From Ligula intestinalis (lineage: Eukaryota; Platyhelminthes; Cestoda; Diphyllobothriidea; Diphyllobothriidae), in assembly GCA_036362985.1 (NCBI GenBank), contig JAYGXS010000007.1, positions 16,998,920-17,062,919 on the forward strand: a DNA stretch of 64,000 nucleotides, in the 5' to 3' direction. The translations under genes and the position numbers were made by a program. Shown here piece after piece: positions 54,473 through 64,000 of this stretch (the stretch's first letter is position 1; the number at the start of each line of letters is the position of its first letter). The notes under the pieces were generated by a model. That model had not been told where the DNA came from. It worked only from the letters and a program-made list of their open reading frames with translations, and did not search any database.

Positions 54473-55404
54473 TTAGACATGACGGCCACTGCATGTAAGG
54501 AGATTAGCATGTTGGATAGGAGAAGGCGTAGGACTAGCAGTTTTAAACGGAGTCTGGGAAATAGTAAGTTGCAATGTGCCAGATGGAGGTTGTTTGGCTA
54601 GGGCCGTTAAAAGAGGCTCAAAATAAGCCGCCTTCGAAAGACTGACTGAGACCACGTCGGTGCAACCGTCATGAACCATCGTCAAATGTTTGTCCGTGCG
54701 ATATAGTACTCGAAATGGTCCCTCGTAAGGTTGTTGTAGAGGCCGAAGAACGCCGTCTGTGCGGAAAAATCCAAAAGAACTCGTTAGGAAGTAAGGGTCG
54801 ACATAGGACCAACATGTTGGAGCATGTGGAGGAGTTGCTCGAGGTGTTGACATTGCGCGGTGCAATCTTTGCCCTGATACGTGGGATCCGAGTCGGTTGA
54901 GGTTAGAGAATTCCCGAAAAAACCACCGGGGATACGAAGGGTCATGCCTTAAACATGTTCGGCAGCGGAGCACTCCTAGTCGGGCTTGTGTGCGGTACGG
55001 ATACCAAGCAGGACCAAATTCAAATGCTCGCTCCAATAGAAAGTGTCATTATGACCTCGGATCGAGGCGTCGAGTTGACGACGGAAGCGCTTAACTAAAC
55101 CACTTGACGAGGGGTGGTATGCTATCGGTAGTATGCAAGAACATCCGAGGACGTTGGTCAGGCCGTTAAAAAGTCTAGACTCGAATTGCTGGCCTCGATC
55201 GGTGATAATAGTTGATGGGAACGCCATAATGGAAGATCTAGTGTTCCAAAAAGGCGTGAACAACCGAATCTGCAGTTATACTAGGTATGGGAGTTTCAAT
55301 GGGCCAACGAGTTAATCGATTAATCGCGGTCAGTAAAAAGTTGCAACCACGGGATGTTGGAAAGGACCTACCAGATCGATATGAACATGGGAAAAACTTG
55401 CGTC
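54473..55404 (-). pseudogene. gypsy-1 integrase core and C-terminus
   Basis: SHVHIDLVGPF near 55390 holds the first catalytic Asp. STIITDRGQQFESRLFNGLT (55215-55155) holds the second Asp, and YHPSSSGLVKRFRRQLDASI at about 55100 has Lys where the third acid, Glu ('GLVERFHR'), is expected. Frame 55036-54473 continues with a basic C-terminus, GPFRVLYRTDKHLTMVHDGC and a VSVSLSKAAYF block, typical of gypsy integrase tails. Stops lie near 55345 and 55280. Confidence 0.75.
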
Positions 55405-55690
55405 GAGGGTAAGAAAAGTATCAGTATCAGTATCAGTATCAGTATATTGAGGGTATGTAGGAAAAATTCCTTTGAGTGCCCTATTTGTACATATGTGCAG
55501 TGGTAGCAAAAAAATTGTTGTTTAGACTGTTGGCGAGGCCAGTTGTCCTGTGTCATAGGATGAAAATAGGAGCAGACAGTGAAAAAACTCCTCAGGGATT
55601 TTTAGGAGAAAAACTGTCGCCCTTGTGTGAGTAATGCGTGGGATTTAGGAGAAAAAGGGGGTTCCCACTGGGGGGGAGTATTGCAAAGGT
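55405..55690 (-). mobile_element. 5'-truncated CR1 insertion (3' UTR only) inside gypsy-1
   Basis: On the minus strand GGCGACAGTTTTTCTCCTAA, then AAATCCC; GGAGTTTTTTCACTGTCTGC; and TGTACAAATAGGGCACTCAAAG match, in order, the 3' UTR of the CR1 at 49170-49350. It ends in (ACTGAT)n at 55444-55411, equivalent to the ACTGA tail there. It sits exactly between the integrase zinc-binding region and the DLVGP block, so it is younger than the gypsy copy. Confidence 0.75.
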
Positions 55691-55701
55691 TCCCAGGATT
55701 G

Positions 55702-56226
55702 TCACCGTGTGGAAGCCACGTCCTGACTAAGTGTCAATGGGGACTTTGGTTTGCCGCCATACATGAACGAGTCCACTGGCGGATCTCTGTGTTCAAGCTC
55801 GCTGAAGAGGCACTGGTTATTGCGGATGCCAGAGTGGGCAAGCTTGTGCAACGAGGCAAAAACGTCTCGTCTAATCTTGTTTTGCACTTCTGGTCGGAAG
55901 GCACCGCGGGATACGTCACACAGGATTGTACCGGGGATGGTGGGAAGAAGAATAGCCTCGAGTTGAAGGCTAGTGTGTTCAAGACTTTCAGTGAAGGTCG
56001 GCTGATGTTGCAGGTCTGCCATGCGCTCCAATTTCATGGAAGGGGGAGGCGATGACATTAATTCCAGGCCGAGAAAGGCAGTCAGCAACTTGATTATAAA
56101 CGCGTTTAAGAAACCTAGTATCGGTTGCATACTGAGAAATAAAATCGAGATGGTGGGCCTCTCGGGGTGAATACGTGACGGAAGAAGTGGAAAGGGTATA
56201 AATAGGAGGTTTGTTGTCAATATCAA
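55702..56226 (-). pseudogene. gypsy-1 RNase H end and integrase zinc-binding region
   Basis: A 174-codon frame with IRRDVFASLHKLAHSGIRNN matching the His-containing integrase N-terminal motif ('VF..LH.LAHPGIRAT'), preceded by a weak RNase H end. The paired cysteines are disrupted by the CR1 insertion. Confidence 0.6.
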
Positions 56227-56307
56227 TAAAACATTTTTGCCTTCAATAAAGTTACGGAAGTGTTAAATGGCTGAATAGATGGCAAGAAGTTCTCTACCAA
56301 AAGTGCT

Positions 56308-57134
56308 CTAGCGAATTTGTGGTGGTGTCAGTTTGGAGAAGAAAACCAAAGACTGGATGCCCGTGGGCGTCTGTTGCTGAAGGGCGGCACCTAGGACGCA
56401 ACTGGAGGCATCGGCAACAATAGAGAGCGGGGCATCAGGTATAGGGTGAACAAGGACAGTGGTATCTGCAAGAGCCTTTCTGGCATGATTAAAATTGACA
56501 AGGCCTATAAAACGGCGCATTTGTTGAAATGAAGTGAGATTAGGGAACTCGCGAATAGCTGAAACTTTGGCATCTATGGGATGGCAACCAAAAGCGTCGA
56601 AGCGATGTCCTAGAAGAAGCAGCGACCATACACCAAAAGCGCATTTACAAACATTTAAAAAGACCAAATGCACTTAATAGCTCAAAAATGAGGCGTAGAT
56701 GTTGTAGTTTTTCGTGCTCACTGAAACCTGCTACCAGTACATCATCGACAAAAACAAAAACGAAGGGTAAGTCGCGGAGGACTTCGTTGCTAAAAAGTTG
56801 AGAAGTTTGAGCGGATTGACTCAGTCCAAAGGACATTCTGACAAACTCGAACAGATCAAACGGTGTAGTAATCGCCGTTTTCGGAATGTCTTCTGGAGCA
56901 ACGGGTATCTGATGCAAATCTTTGACCAAGGTTAATGCTGCAAAACATTGTTGCTCCTGCTAGGTTAGATGAAAAGTCATGGAGATGGGAAAGTGGATAT
57001 CTGTCAGGCACAGTACAGGTTTTCAATCGTCGGTAATCCCCGCATGTGCGCAAGTGAACGATAGACCTTTTACACACCACATGTAGAGGTGCAGCCCATG
57101 AACTAGTGGAAGGCCTAACTATGCCAAGCTCCAT
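56308..57134 (-). pseudogene. gypsy-1 reverse transcriptase and RNase H start
   Basis: 57134-56856: MELGIVRPSTSSWAAPLHVV, CGDYRRLK, then [11 protein letters not shown] where gypsy RTs have 'FSKIDL'; the catalytic Asp codon is now Asn. After a one-base shift, [20 protein letters not shown] and [13 protein letters not shown] (VDD intact) follow at 56929-56645. 56673-56308 has FGCHPIDAKVSAIREFP, MRRFIGLVNF and LSIVADASSCVLGAALQQ, the RNase H start with its Asp. Confidence 0.8.
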
Positions 57135-57139
57135 AATGT

Positions 57140-57650
57140 GACTGAATTCAGCCTTGACGATAGCTAACTTGTCGGCGGCTTACTGACGAGGATGACTAAA
57201 AACGGGTGGTCCGGAGGTCGAAATATAATGAACGACAGAATACTTAATGTGTTGGTTAAATTATTATGGTCGTGTGATAGAGGAAGATTCCGAAAGTAAA
57301 CGATGATAGTGAGTACATTAAGGAATTGTTACAATGTGTGAACTAGGTTATGAGAGGGTCCGGGTTGAACATTTACAATATAAGGAGGTCGTAGGGTCAG
57401 GTAGCTTATTGGACTTGATGTCGACGAGAAGACCGAAAAATACTAGAAAATCAGCGCCAATAATGGCGGTATGAACGTCTTAAACCCAAATATTGACTAA
57501 GAGATAGTTGACCAAAGGTTCTACTAGGAGTACTATTAGTAACTTGAAGCGAAAAAAAAGAATTGGGGGACTTACGATTAGTCTAATTGGGTGGGATTAG
57601 ACTTATGTTGGCTCCGGTGTCCACGAAAAAGTTACGATAGGAAGTCCTGT
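57140..57650 (-). pseudogene. gypsy-1 protease
   Basis: Minus strand 57640-57597 reads FFVDTGANISLIPP, the retropepsin active-site motif (D-T-G), directly followed by a stop. The rest of the protease is only partly recognisable through further stops. Confidence 0.65.
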
Positions 57651-57689
57651 CATAAATGTGGAGAAAGCGACTTGGAGTGGATGGACCGA

Positions 57690-58010
57690 CAAAGTTCGCC
57701 ACTTTTTCTGGTCGGTAGGGAAATTTTTCAGAAAAATTGCCTTTTATTTACACGGAGAGTTGCAGTGGTGGGCATGAGAACTATAATCGTGATGGTACCA
57801 ACAGAAACCATCAATTTTAGTTTGGACTGGAGTAAGAGACCTCGGGCGTCCAGTACTTAAAGGAATACGTTTTTAGACACGATTGGCTCGAAGCTGGGCA
57901 TTTTTAAGGTCGAGAGCATCAAAGCGTGTCACGACGTCTTCAATACTGGGTAGCGCATTGTTATGAGTAGCCCCTACTGTTATTGTTAGTTCGACCATCG
58001 AAAGCGATGA
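57690..58010 (-). pseudogene. gypsy-1 gag C-terminus
   Basis: Minus strand: MVELTITVGATHNNALPSIE, DALDLKNAQLRA, then FCWYHHDYSSHAHHCNSPC, the C-x2-H..H..C..C cluster typical of the gag end in flatworm gypsy elements. Truncated upstream at the junction with the repeat block. Confidence 0.55.
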
Positions 58011-58029
58011 TGTCCACCATTCGCCCAAG

Positions 58030-60640
58030 AGCAGGTGACTGTGGTCAGGTATAGTTAAAGTAGACGTGCCGCCATCTACCCCACTCTAACTCTAACCACT
58101 TGACCGGTGACAAGACCTAACTCGAGATGACTGAAGTAGGTTTCGGGCGGAAGCTGCTTTCTCCAATGCAGCCTGAAACACCGCCTTACTTAGCCTTTGT
58201 TGGCACTAGACTTCCTGCGGGTATTACTGCACTGTCTGCCCTCACTCAACTGTAGTAGGTGTCTTGTTATACTTTAGTAAACCAGGAGTGCTACTGCTAC
58301 TACCAATACTTCTTCTTCTGGACTGCTTCCTGGAGCTCGCAGATTCAATTCTATTGACTACCAATACTTTTACATCTAATGCCAATTCCTAAGGTGTAGC
58401 TTAGTGATAGTATTTGCTGGGACCACTACTGACTGCCGTGGAAATTAGAAATGACGCTGATTGAAGTCAGCACTGCGCTTATAGCCTCTCAATCTCGACA
58501 AGACGTGTAGTAGTACTGGTCCTGACACTGACGCCACTATTTGTCAGAGGTGACGCTGATTAGGCCAACGCTAGGACCCATATTCCCTTGCTTGGAGTCC
58601 TGAGCACAGAAGTGTTTGCCTTCGTCTCCACACTCTCAACTCTATCCATTGAGCTGTATGGACTCATACACTGCTGCTATTGGTTTGTGCATATGTTAAA
58701 AGTGCTAATTTCTAGTAATCATGCTTAATAAGGCCAGTAGATAGTATACTAGAAGTACTGCCTGTGTGTACTTTTTAAGGAGTCGCACCCAGTATGTACT
58801 TCGAATCTGTGTAAGGTAGTAGAGATTTGCATTGGTATAATAAAAGAGAGTTTGTAAAGTACTATACAAGTCCAACCATGCTCTTATGTTGTGGAGTCTG
58901 TCGTCTATAGACTATGTATAGGCCTACTACAGTATCCATCTGTAGCTTGGACTTTACATAACGTCTGCTCATATCCCCTTGATCACAGCAGTGAGTCTGA
59001 ATCTGGGTTAAAGCTATTCTGAGTAAATGCCCGCCTTCAGTAGCTGTCAAGCCAGAGTTCTGGAAACCACGACTGGTACTTCTACTGATATTCCAAATAT
59101 TACTGACTAGGAGTATAAGCTGAATGATAGTATTGCTGGTATTATTTCTGGCTGTATTATGAGAGAGAAAGTGACGCCGATTAAAGTCAGCACTGAGCTT
59201 ACATCCCCGCAATCTCAAAAGAAAGTGCATTAATACTGGTGCTGGCACTGACGCTACCATTTTTCAGAGGTCAGACCATCAGCTTTCTACTTAGGTGCGC
59301 TACAAGTCCGTTACTAGAGGACAACATTGTTGCTGAGACTGCAATAGTCTAAAAGCTTAGACTAGGCTTTGAGGACTAATCTAAGCTATCAAAGCTAAGC
59401 AAATCAAGACTAGGAGACTCGACTGTATAAATTAAGAGGTATATTTGTGTCTAAACTGAGTGATGAAGTTACAGCCATGTATATTTTAAGGTAACCTAGA
59501 GTATAATTATGTATAGCTTATGAAGCAAATTAAATGCTGCTGTCACGTTTTACGAATTGGGGGCTAGGATACTGCCGCTAAGGGTGTTAATTCTAGTAAG
59601 CATACTTGATAATGCTAGTTCATAATAGATGCAGTATGGTCATAAGAGAGTAGCATATGTCCGTTTTTCTAAATACATTTGACTCCCTACAGCACCTAAC
59701 TCTAGCTCAGATTTTATAGGTCATTATCTTTCTAGATAGGTACGCTACAAGTACAGGACTAGAGGGCAACTGTGTGACAGTTCATTGCTGCAGGAAAGTG
59801 CAATATTAGTGATGCTCTTGATACTGACCCTTTTAGTTCGTACATCCACAACTGACATGCACCCTGACATGCCCTCTCACCGCTGTTCACCGAAGACTAT
59901 GTTGCATTTTACTAATTTCGGCTAGGATGTTGCCGCTAGACGCAATATGCCACTGCTAACTCTCCCACTTTTGCAACCATATGAACTAAGATAGGTGGAT
60001 ATTTTACCGTTGTAATGTATTCCTATAAAGGTATCAAAAGCTGAAATGCATGTGTCAGATTTAACTTAGTTCGGACTAGGAGGAATAGAATACTGCTGCT
60101 TGAATTAATATGCCAATGCTAAGACTACAAATACGAGTAATCATACCTGCTTATAGTAATAATAATGTATTTTAAAGCAAGCGCAATGGAACCAGTCCAA
60201 CAGCAGGTGCCCTCTCACCTCTGTTCATCAAAGTTGTGTTGCATTTTAATAGTTTTGGCTAGGATGCTGCCGCTTGAGGTAATATGCCACTGCTAAGAGT
60301 GCAACTTCTGGTAATCACATTTACTAAGGATCAGTGGATGTTTTATTTTAGTAATGTATTCCAATAACCATATCAATAGCTGACATGCATGCGTCAGATT
60401 TTGTTTAGTTTCAATTACAGAACATTTCAGTTACAGAACGTCTCATTTCTAACTAAGGGCACAGCATTGTCCAGAATTTGCTTATCATAATATCATGGTA
60501 ATTCCTAAACCGTAACAATATCTGAGTAGTAAGTCATGCATCTTATATTTGCGATAAGCATAGCTGATGGGAATATGCGCTTACAGGTTACTTTGTGCTC
60601 TATGGAAGTGATCGAAAGAACATGCTGTTTATGCTCGGTT
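58030..60640 (+). repeat. ORF-less long repeat block, copy 2
   Basis: Colinear with 7090-9500 (CTACCCCACTCTAAC; ACTGCACTGTCTGCC; GTAGATAGTATACTAGAAGT; CTCTAGCTCAGATTTTATAG). Internal repeats: a unit at 58465-58590 recurs at 59165-59270, and a unit at 59870-59970 (GGCTAGGATGTTGCCGCTAG) recurs about 340 bases on at 60210-60300. On the minus strand CAGCTCAATGGATAGAGTTG at about 58655-58636 is a tRNA A-box-like word. No open frame above about 130 codons and none with a domain. Confidence 0.65.
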
Positions 60641-61435
60641 GACTTTTGTCGCTGAACAGATGACGCAGACCAACAGACGAGTAATCTGGCCGTAAAAAGT
60701 CACTTGTTCAAGCTTTGTGTCGGCCGAGCGCCCAGATTGGTTTGTGAGCAACCAATAACTCCCGGTTTTTCACGTGACAGTTCGACCATCTATTTTTTTG
60801 ATGCCCAATTTTTGCCCCAGGCAAGTTGTTGCAGTGGCTTGGGCACGAATTCGGTTGAAATTGATAATCGACTTCCCGCAGCACCAACCGCATTCTCGCT
60901 CATCTCTCATCCATCTGAATCTTATGTCTGTCTCTAATACCTAAGGCACGGAGAGCGTCCCGTGTGATTGTGTAGGGGAGGGCATTCGACGCGCGGCTGC
61001 TTTCACCACAGTGGTAGCGCACCCCACTGTAGACCCTTTTCCGCTTCTATCAATACATGATCCCCCTTTTTCTAACTGCCGGATACAAGGCCTAAAGATA
61101 CCTAGTAGGGGGCGAGGGTAGAACATGGTCGTGGTAGCGCGAAGGGCTTATCTGTACAGTCGACGGACAGATAAGGCCGGAGGTGAACCAGGTGAGGGGG
61201 ATTTCGGCTTTAGCGTCCATCTCTCGCATAACCACACTGATCATGCCTGAGCGGATAGCACATTTGGTGTTGTCAGCCTGCTGCAAGGTTGCAAGGCCCC
61301 GTGTCTACGATGAGAATGTCAGCGCGCTTGTCAATGGTGAGAATGGAGCTCAAGCGGGGCTGTCCTTTAAATAAACTTTCTATGGATTGAGGGCCATGAA
61401 CTCAAGTAATTATCGGTTCATCCGAGTGTCATTAT
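60641..61435. other. No gene recognised
   Basis: Moderately GC-rich; several short frames on both strands without domains. Source unknown. Confidence 0.4.
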
Positions 61436-61439
61436 GGAT

Positions 61440-62150
61440 TGGGGCGAATAAGAAGACAAAGTTGCTGCAGTACAATATCTTCGACTGATGTTAAGAGAAG
61501 ATGGCTACCCACGCAACTTCGTCAACCACTGCTTGCCCAGCGGAGATGGCCGAAAAATTGCACCCACCCCAAAATCAAGCGATCCCGTACTTCAACAACC
61601 TCTCGGAGGCTATCGGCCGCCTTCTCGCACCCCTTGTAGTTGGAGCGCACACAGGCCGGAGGCAACCATAAGGCATCAGGTAATGAAGCCGAAAGACCCA
61701 CTGCCACTGCAAGAAACACCTGGGGTCGTCTACAGGATCTGGTGCAGTTGCGGGCAAAGAAACTATGTCGGAGGAACTGGCTGACTTCTCAAGACGCGAA
61801 TTGCCGAACACATAGCAGCAGTGCGGCGAAATGATGCCAATTCGACGAGACCCGGCCACACATTCAACTTTGATGAAGGTTAACTTCTCGCAGGAGGGGA
61901 CGATCGGATGAGCCGAGAATTACTTGAGTCATGGTTCAAGGGTCCCCAATCCATAAACAAGTTCAAGGATTTGCCCAATCCATATTCGGTGCTGAGACTC
62001 AATTTGGCCAAAGCAAGTCGTCACTTGGGGAGCGGACAGACCACCGCGTCATCCGACGCCAACACTGGAGGGCCAGATGGCCGAGCAACCATCACGCCCG
62101 AGTCCACCACGCATGATGAAAGTTTGACAGGTCAGAGCGCGCATGTCGTC
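61440..62150 (+). pseudogene. PLE-V linker and GIY-YIG endonuclease (+ strand)
   Basis: Plus strand: LREDGYPRNFVNHCLPSGDG (61488 on), MKPKDPLPLQETPGVVYRIW, CSCGQRNYVGGTG (GIY-YIG core; frame ends at 61784), then TRIAEHIAAVRRNDAN in another frame, RPGHTFNFDE, and SRELLESWFKGPQSINKFKD (61908 on). Same subfamily as 40054-40620. RT is missing, so this is a 3' remnant. A hammerhead-like 3' end follows at 62284. Confidence 0.75.
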
Positions 62151-62283
62151 TAACAAACTATCCATGCGCAAGAATGCAATTAACGTTAATTGTCGCGTTA
62201 TTTTTGTAGTAATGACTGTATCCTATAAAAAATGCAAAGTCCTGTGCATGCATTACCCGTTTCTGTTACTGTTTTCTGCTAAT

Positions 62284-62345
62284 GTCTCTGATGATGAATC
62301 CGCGATGGGTCCCGGAACGTCAGGCGAATATAAGTATTGTCCCAG
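62284..62345 (+). ncRNA. Hammerhead-like motif at the 3' end of PLE-V
   Basis: Plus strand: TGTCT then CTGATGATGAATCCGCG, ATGGGTCCC, GGAACGTC, then AGGCG. TGTCT and AGGCG can pair (two G-U) as helix I; CTGATGA and GAAC-GTC supply the core, with ACGT self-complementary as a minimal helix III. Helix II starts with an unpaired T as in the other copies. Aligns with 17574 and inverted 29276. Confidence 0.5.
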
Positions 62346-62658
62346 CGAGTGAGTCAACTTTTTCAATTAATTCCATGGACTCGCATGTTTGCTTGTATTG
62401 GAAAAAGGTCAGTTAGTGAAACGGTCGACAGGAGGGGGGATTAACCGCAGTCTTCATATTGGTTAACGATAAGGCTGTGTGAATTCGTCAATAGAAACGG
62501 CTGACAAAATTGCGACCACCGAAATAAAGGGACCGAATCTGCGTATAAATTGTTCGCAGGGCTGTGTAACTGAAAGCGTAAGGGCAATATTTTTGGCCGA
62601 TATCCTAAATTGGAACGGCAAAAGGCCATCGCGTGACTCTATCGACAGTGGTCAAAAT
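62346..62658. other. No feature recognised
   Basis: Short stretch between the PLE-V end and the truncated gypsy-2. Confidence 0.4.
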
Positions 62659-63320
62659 CTAAGTGAAACAGTGTGATGGAGGTAACGGTCTGACCAAGTC
62701 CAGGTGGATGTGGTGAAAACGTACTTCGGGAACAGCAAAAGTACTTGGAAGTGACATCTTATGGCACTGGAAATTGATCTTTTGGCAAGCTAACCACTGC
62801 CTAGTCCAAAGCACGATGCCAGCGTTCATCTTCGGCCAGCCGAAACGTACCGAAATAAGCTTGCGACCGGTGCGAACGCCGGGGAGACAAAGAGTGGAAA
62901 TTATCGAATCCGACTTTCGTACAATAGGATGAGGAGGACCCGTGGACCAGCCGCAAGCGATCATCCCTGGAGATGATGGGAGAGGGGCATCGCGAAGCTG
63001 CAGCGAAAAAGACGCACGCATTTCAGTAATGTAGTCATCATGAGCTTGCAATTCTGCTAGCTTCGTCAGGTCGAATGTGATGGTAAGCATGTTGATATCT
63101 GGACGGGATACGGCGTCGGCGACAACATTGTCACTGGCGCGAACGTACCGTATGTCAGAGGTAAACTGCGAGATATAGTCAAGTGAACGCGCTTCTCGTG
63201 GCGAATACCGATCCGGCTTTGCCTTGAGGGCGTAAGTAAGAGGTTTGTGATCCGTGTAGACCTGGAAATCACTGCCCTCCAAAAGGTTGCGGAAGTGTCG
63301 GATAGCCAAATAAATGGCAA
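62659..63320 (-). pseudogene. gypsy-2 RNase H and integrase start
   Basis: A 216-codon frame: AIRHFRNLLEGSDFQVYTDH, KPLTYALKAKPDRYSPREAR, FTSDIRYVRASDNVVADAVS (RNase H end), then a linker, WLACQKINFQCHKM (integrase zinc-binding Cys), HIHLDLVRPLPPS (first integrase Asp). The frame is open throughout, so this copy is younger than gypsy-1. Confidence 0.8.
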
Positions 63321-63360
63321 GGAGTTCGCGCGAGATGATACTGTAGCGAGTCTGCGTTGG

Positions 63361-64000
63361 CTATAGCTTATATGACAAGGAAGCTAGCGGCTGTAACCAG
63401 TTGTTGACCTGCTGGTGCAGAACTGCACCGACAGCAGTGTTAGCGGCGTCACTGGTAAGAATCAGTTGTGCGTCTGCATCGGTGCTCAGATGATGAAACA
63501 TAGTGGCATCTGCGAGTGCTTTCTTGGCTGCCTCAAACGCTGTAAGAGTCGTGTCCGATAGCTGCAATGATTTAGGATTTAACTTCAGAAGGTCCGTCAA
63601 AGGAGCCAGATTCGCTGCACAGTTTGGGATAAAACGGCAGTAATAGTTGATAAGGTCGATGAAACGGCGAAGCTACGTAATTGATTGCGGAGCGGGAAAA
63701 GACAACACGCTTTGTACTTTCTCTGAAAGTCGTGAGAGTCCATGGTGATCATCGCGGTGATCAAGGAAATCCAAAGAAGTAACAACGAACATGCACTTAT
63801 AGACGCCCAGCTGCGAACCATTTTGCTGAAGACGGTCGAAAAGTTGACGCAATTGCTGAGCATGTTTTTCGGGTGAAGAGGTAGGGACAAGGATGTCGTC
63901 TATATACACGAACGTGAAAGGAAGGCCCAGCGAGATGTCGTCGACAAAATGTTGGAACGTTTGGGCCGCATTACGCAAACTGATAGGCATGCGCAGAAAT
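63361..64000 (-). pseudogene. gypsy-2 reverse transcriptase palm, frameshifted
   Basis: 63990-63673: MPISLRNAAQTFQHFVDDIS, LPFTFVYIDDILVPTSSPEK (YIDD intact), VTSLDFLDHR. 63600-63361: LSDTTLTAFEAAKKALADAT, AQLILTSDAANTAVGAVLHQ (RNase H start). Frame changes near 63680 and 63340. Confidence 0.8.

Larger units (their letters stand above)
54473..58010 (-). mobile_element. Ty3/gypsy LTR retrotransposon (gypsy-1), decayed and interrupted
   Basis: The minus strand carries, from high to low coordinates, gag C-terminus with zinc knuckle-like motif, protease, RT, RNase H, integrase zinc-binding region, integrase core and integrase C-terminus: the Ty3/gypsy order. Multiple stops and frameshifts; a CR1 3' end is inserted in the integrase. 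The 5' side meets the ORF-less repeat block at about 58010-58030. Confidence 0.8.
62659..64000 (-). mobile_element. Ty3/gypsy element gypsy-2, truncated in integrase and by the window edge
   Basis: The minus strand shows RT palm, RNase H and integrase N-terminus in gypsy order. It stops abruptly after HLDLVRPLPPS, the start of the integrase core, so the 3' part is missing. The 5' part continues beyond 64000. Confidence 0.8.

Noticed and set aside
1..64000. CRISPR arrays, bacterial operons, phage or plasmid features
   Set aside because: No regularly spaced short repeats and no prokaryotic gene organisation; introns, SINEs and animal retroelements show this is eukaryotic nuclear DNA.

Overview
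This is a repeat-dense, intron-rich animal nuclear window. Almost every recognisable protein fragment is a decayed transposon. The mix is many Penelope-like elements (PLEs) with GIY-YIG endonucleases, CR1-like and RTE-like non-LTR retrotransposons, two Ty3/gypsy elements, a hAT element, a Tc1/mariner relic and several tRNA-derived SINE-like families. Together with very low gene density and degenerate CCCTAA-type tracts, this suggests a large, repeat-rich flatworm genome, perhaps a cestode. That assignment is inference; no diagnostic single-copy marker was identified to species.

Layout. 0-10 kb: PLE fragments (-), a tRNA-like SINE, a mariner relic, and a 2.4 kb ORF-less repeat block (7.1-9.5 kb) that recurs at 58.0-60.6 kb. 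10.9-18.3 kb: the 3' part of a host tubulin tyrosine ligase-like (TTLL) gene (+). It has one catalytic-domain exon, a 6.6 kb intron holding a complete but dead hAT element, SINEs and PLE debris, and a phase-compatible terminal exon followed by AATAAA. 18.7-21 kb: a CR1 relic and a PLE tail (-). 21.3-27.9 kb: up to five phase-compatible exons (+) of a host gene I do not recognise. 28-35 kb: mostly non-coding sequence with SINEs and two inverted-repeat elements carrying hammerhead-ribozyme motifs. 35.3-40.7 kb: a telomere-like tract, a PLE with direct pseudo-LTRs, a foldback SINE and another PLE fragment. A possible host terminal exon lies at 40.7-40.9 kb. 41-46.2 kb: an RTE relic and a PLE bounded by inverted pseudo-LTRs. 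46.2-53.5 kb: foldback and tandem repeats, two CR1 elements arranged tail to tail, and a PLE with a hammerhead motif at its 3' side. 54.5-58.0 kb: a gypsy element (-) interrupted by a CR1 3' end. 58.0-64 kb: the second ORF-less block, a PLE 3' half (+), and a second gypsy running off the window.

How it works together. No operons or pathways are visible. The strongest structural theme is PLE terminal repeats that carry self-cleaving hammerhead-type motifs. They occur as direct pairs, as inverted pairs flanking a PLE body, and as inverted pairs with no body left. One subfamily (31, 51.8, 17.2 and 16.3 kb) has a full type I hammerhead layout, and its helix III shows compensatory base changes between copies. 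None of the transposon reading frames looks intact; catalytic residues are lost in several reverse transcriptases. The host coding content I can support is the TTLL 3' end, one unidentified multi-exon gene, and one or two weak exons.
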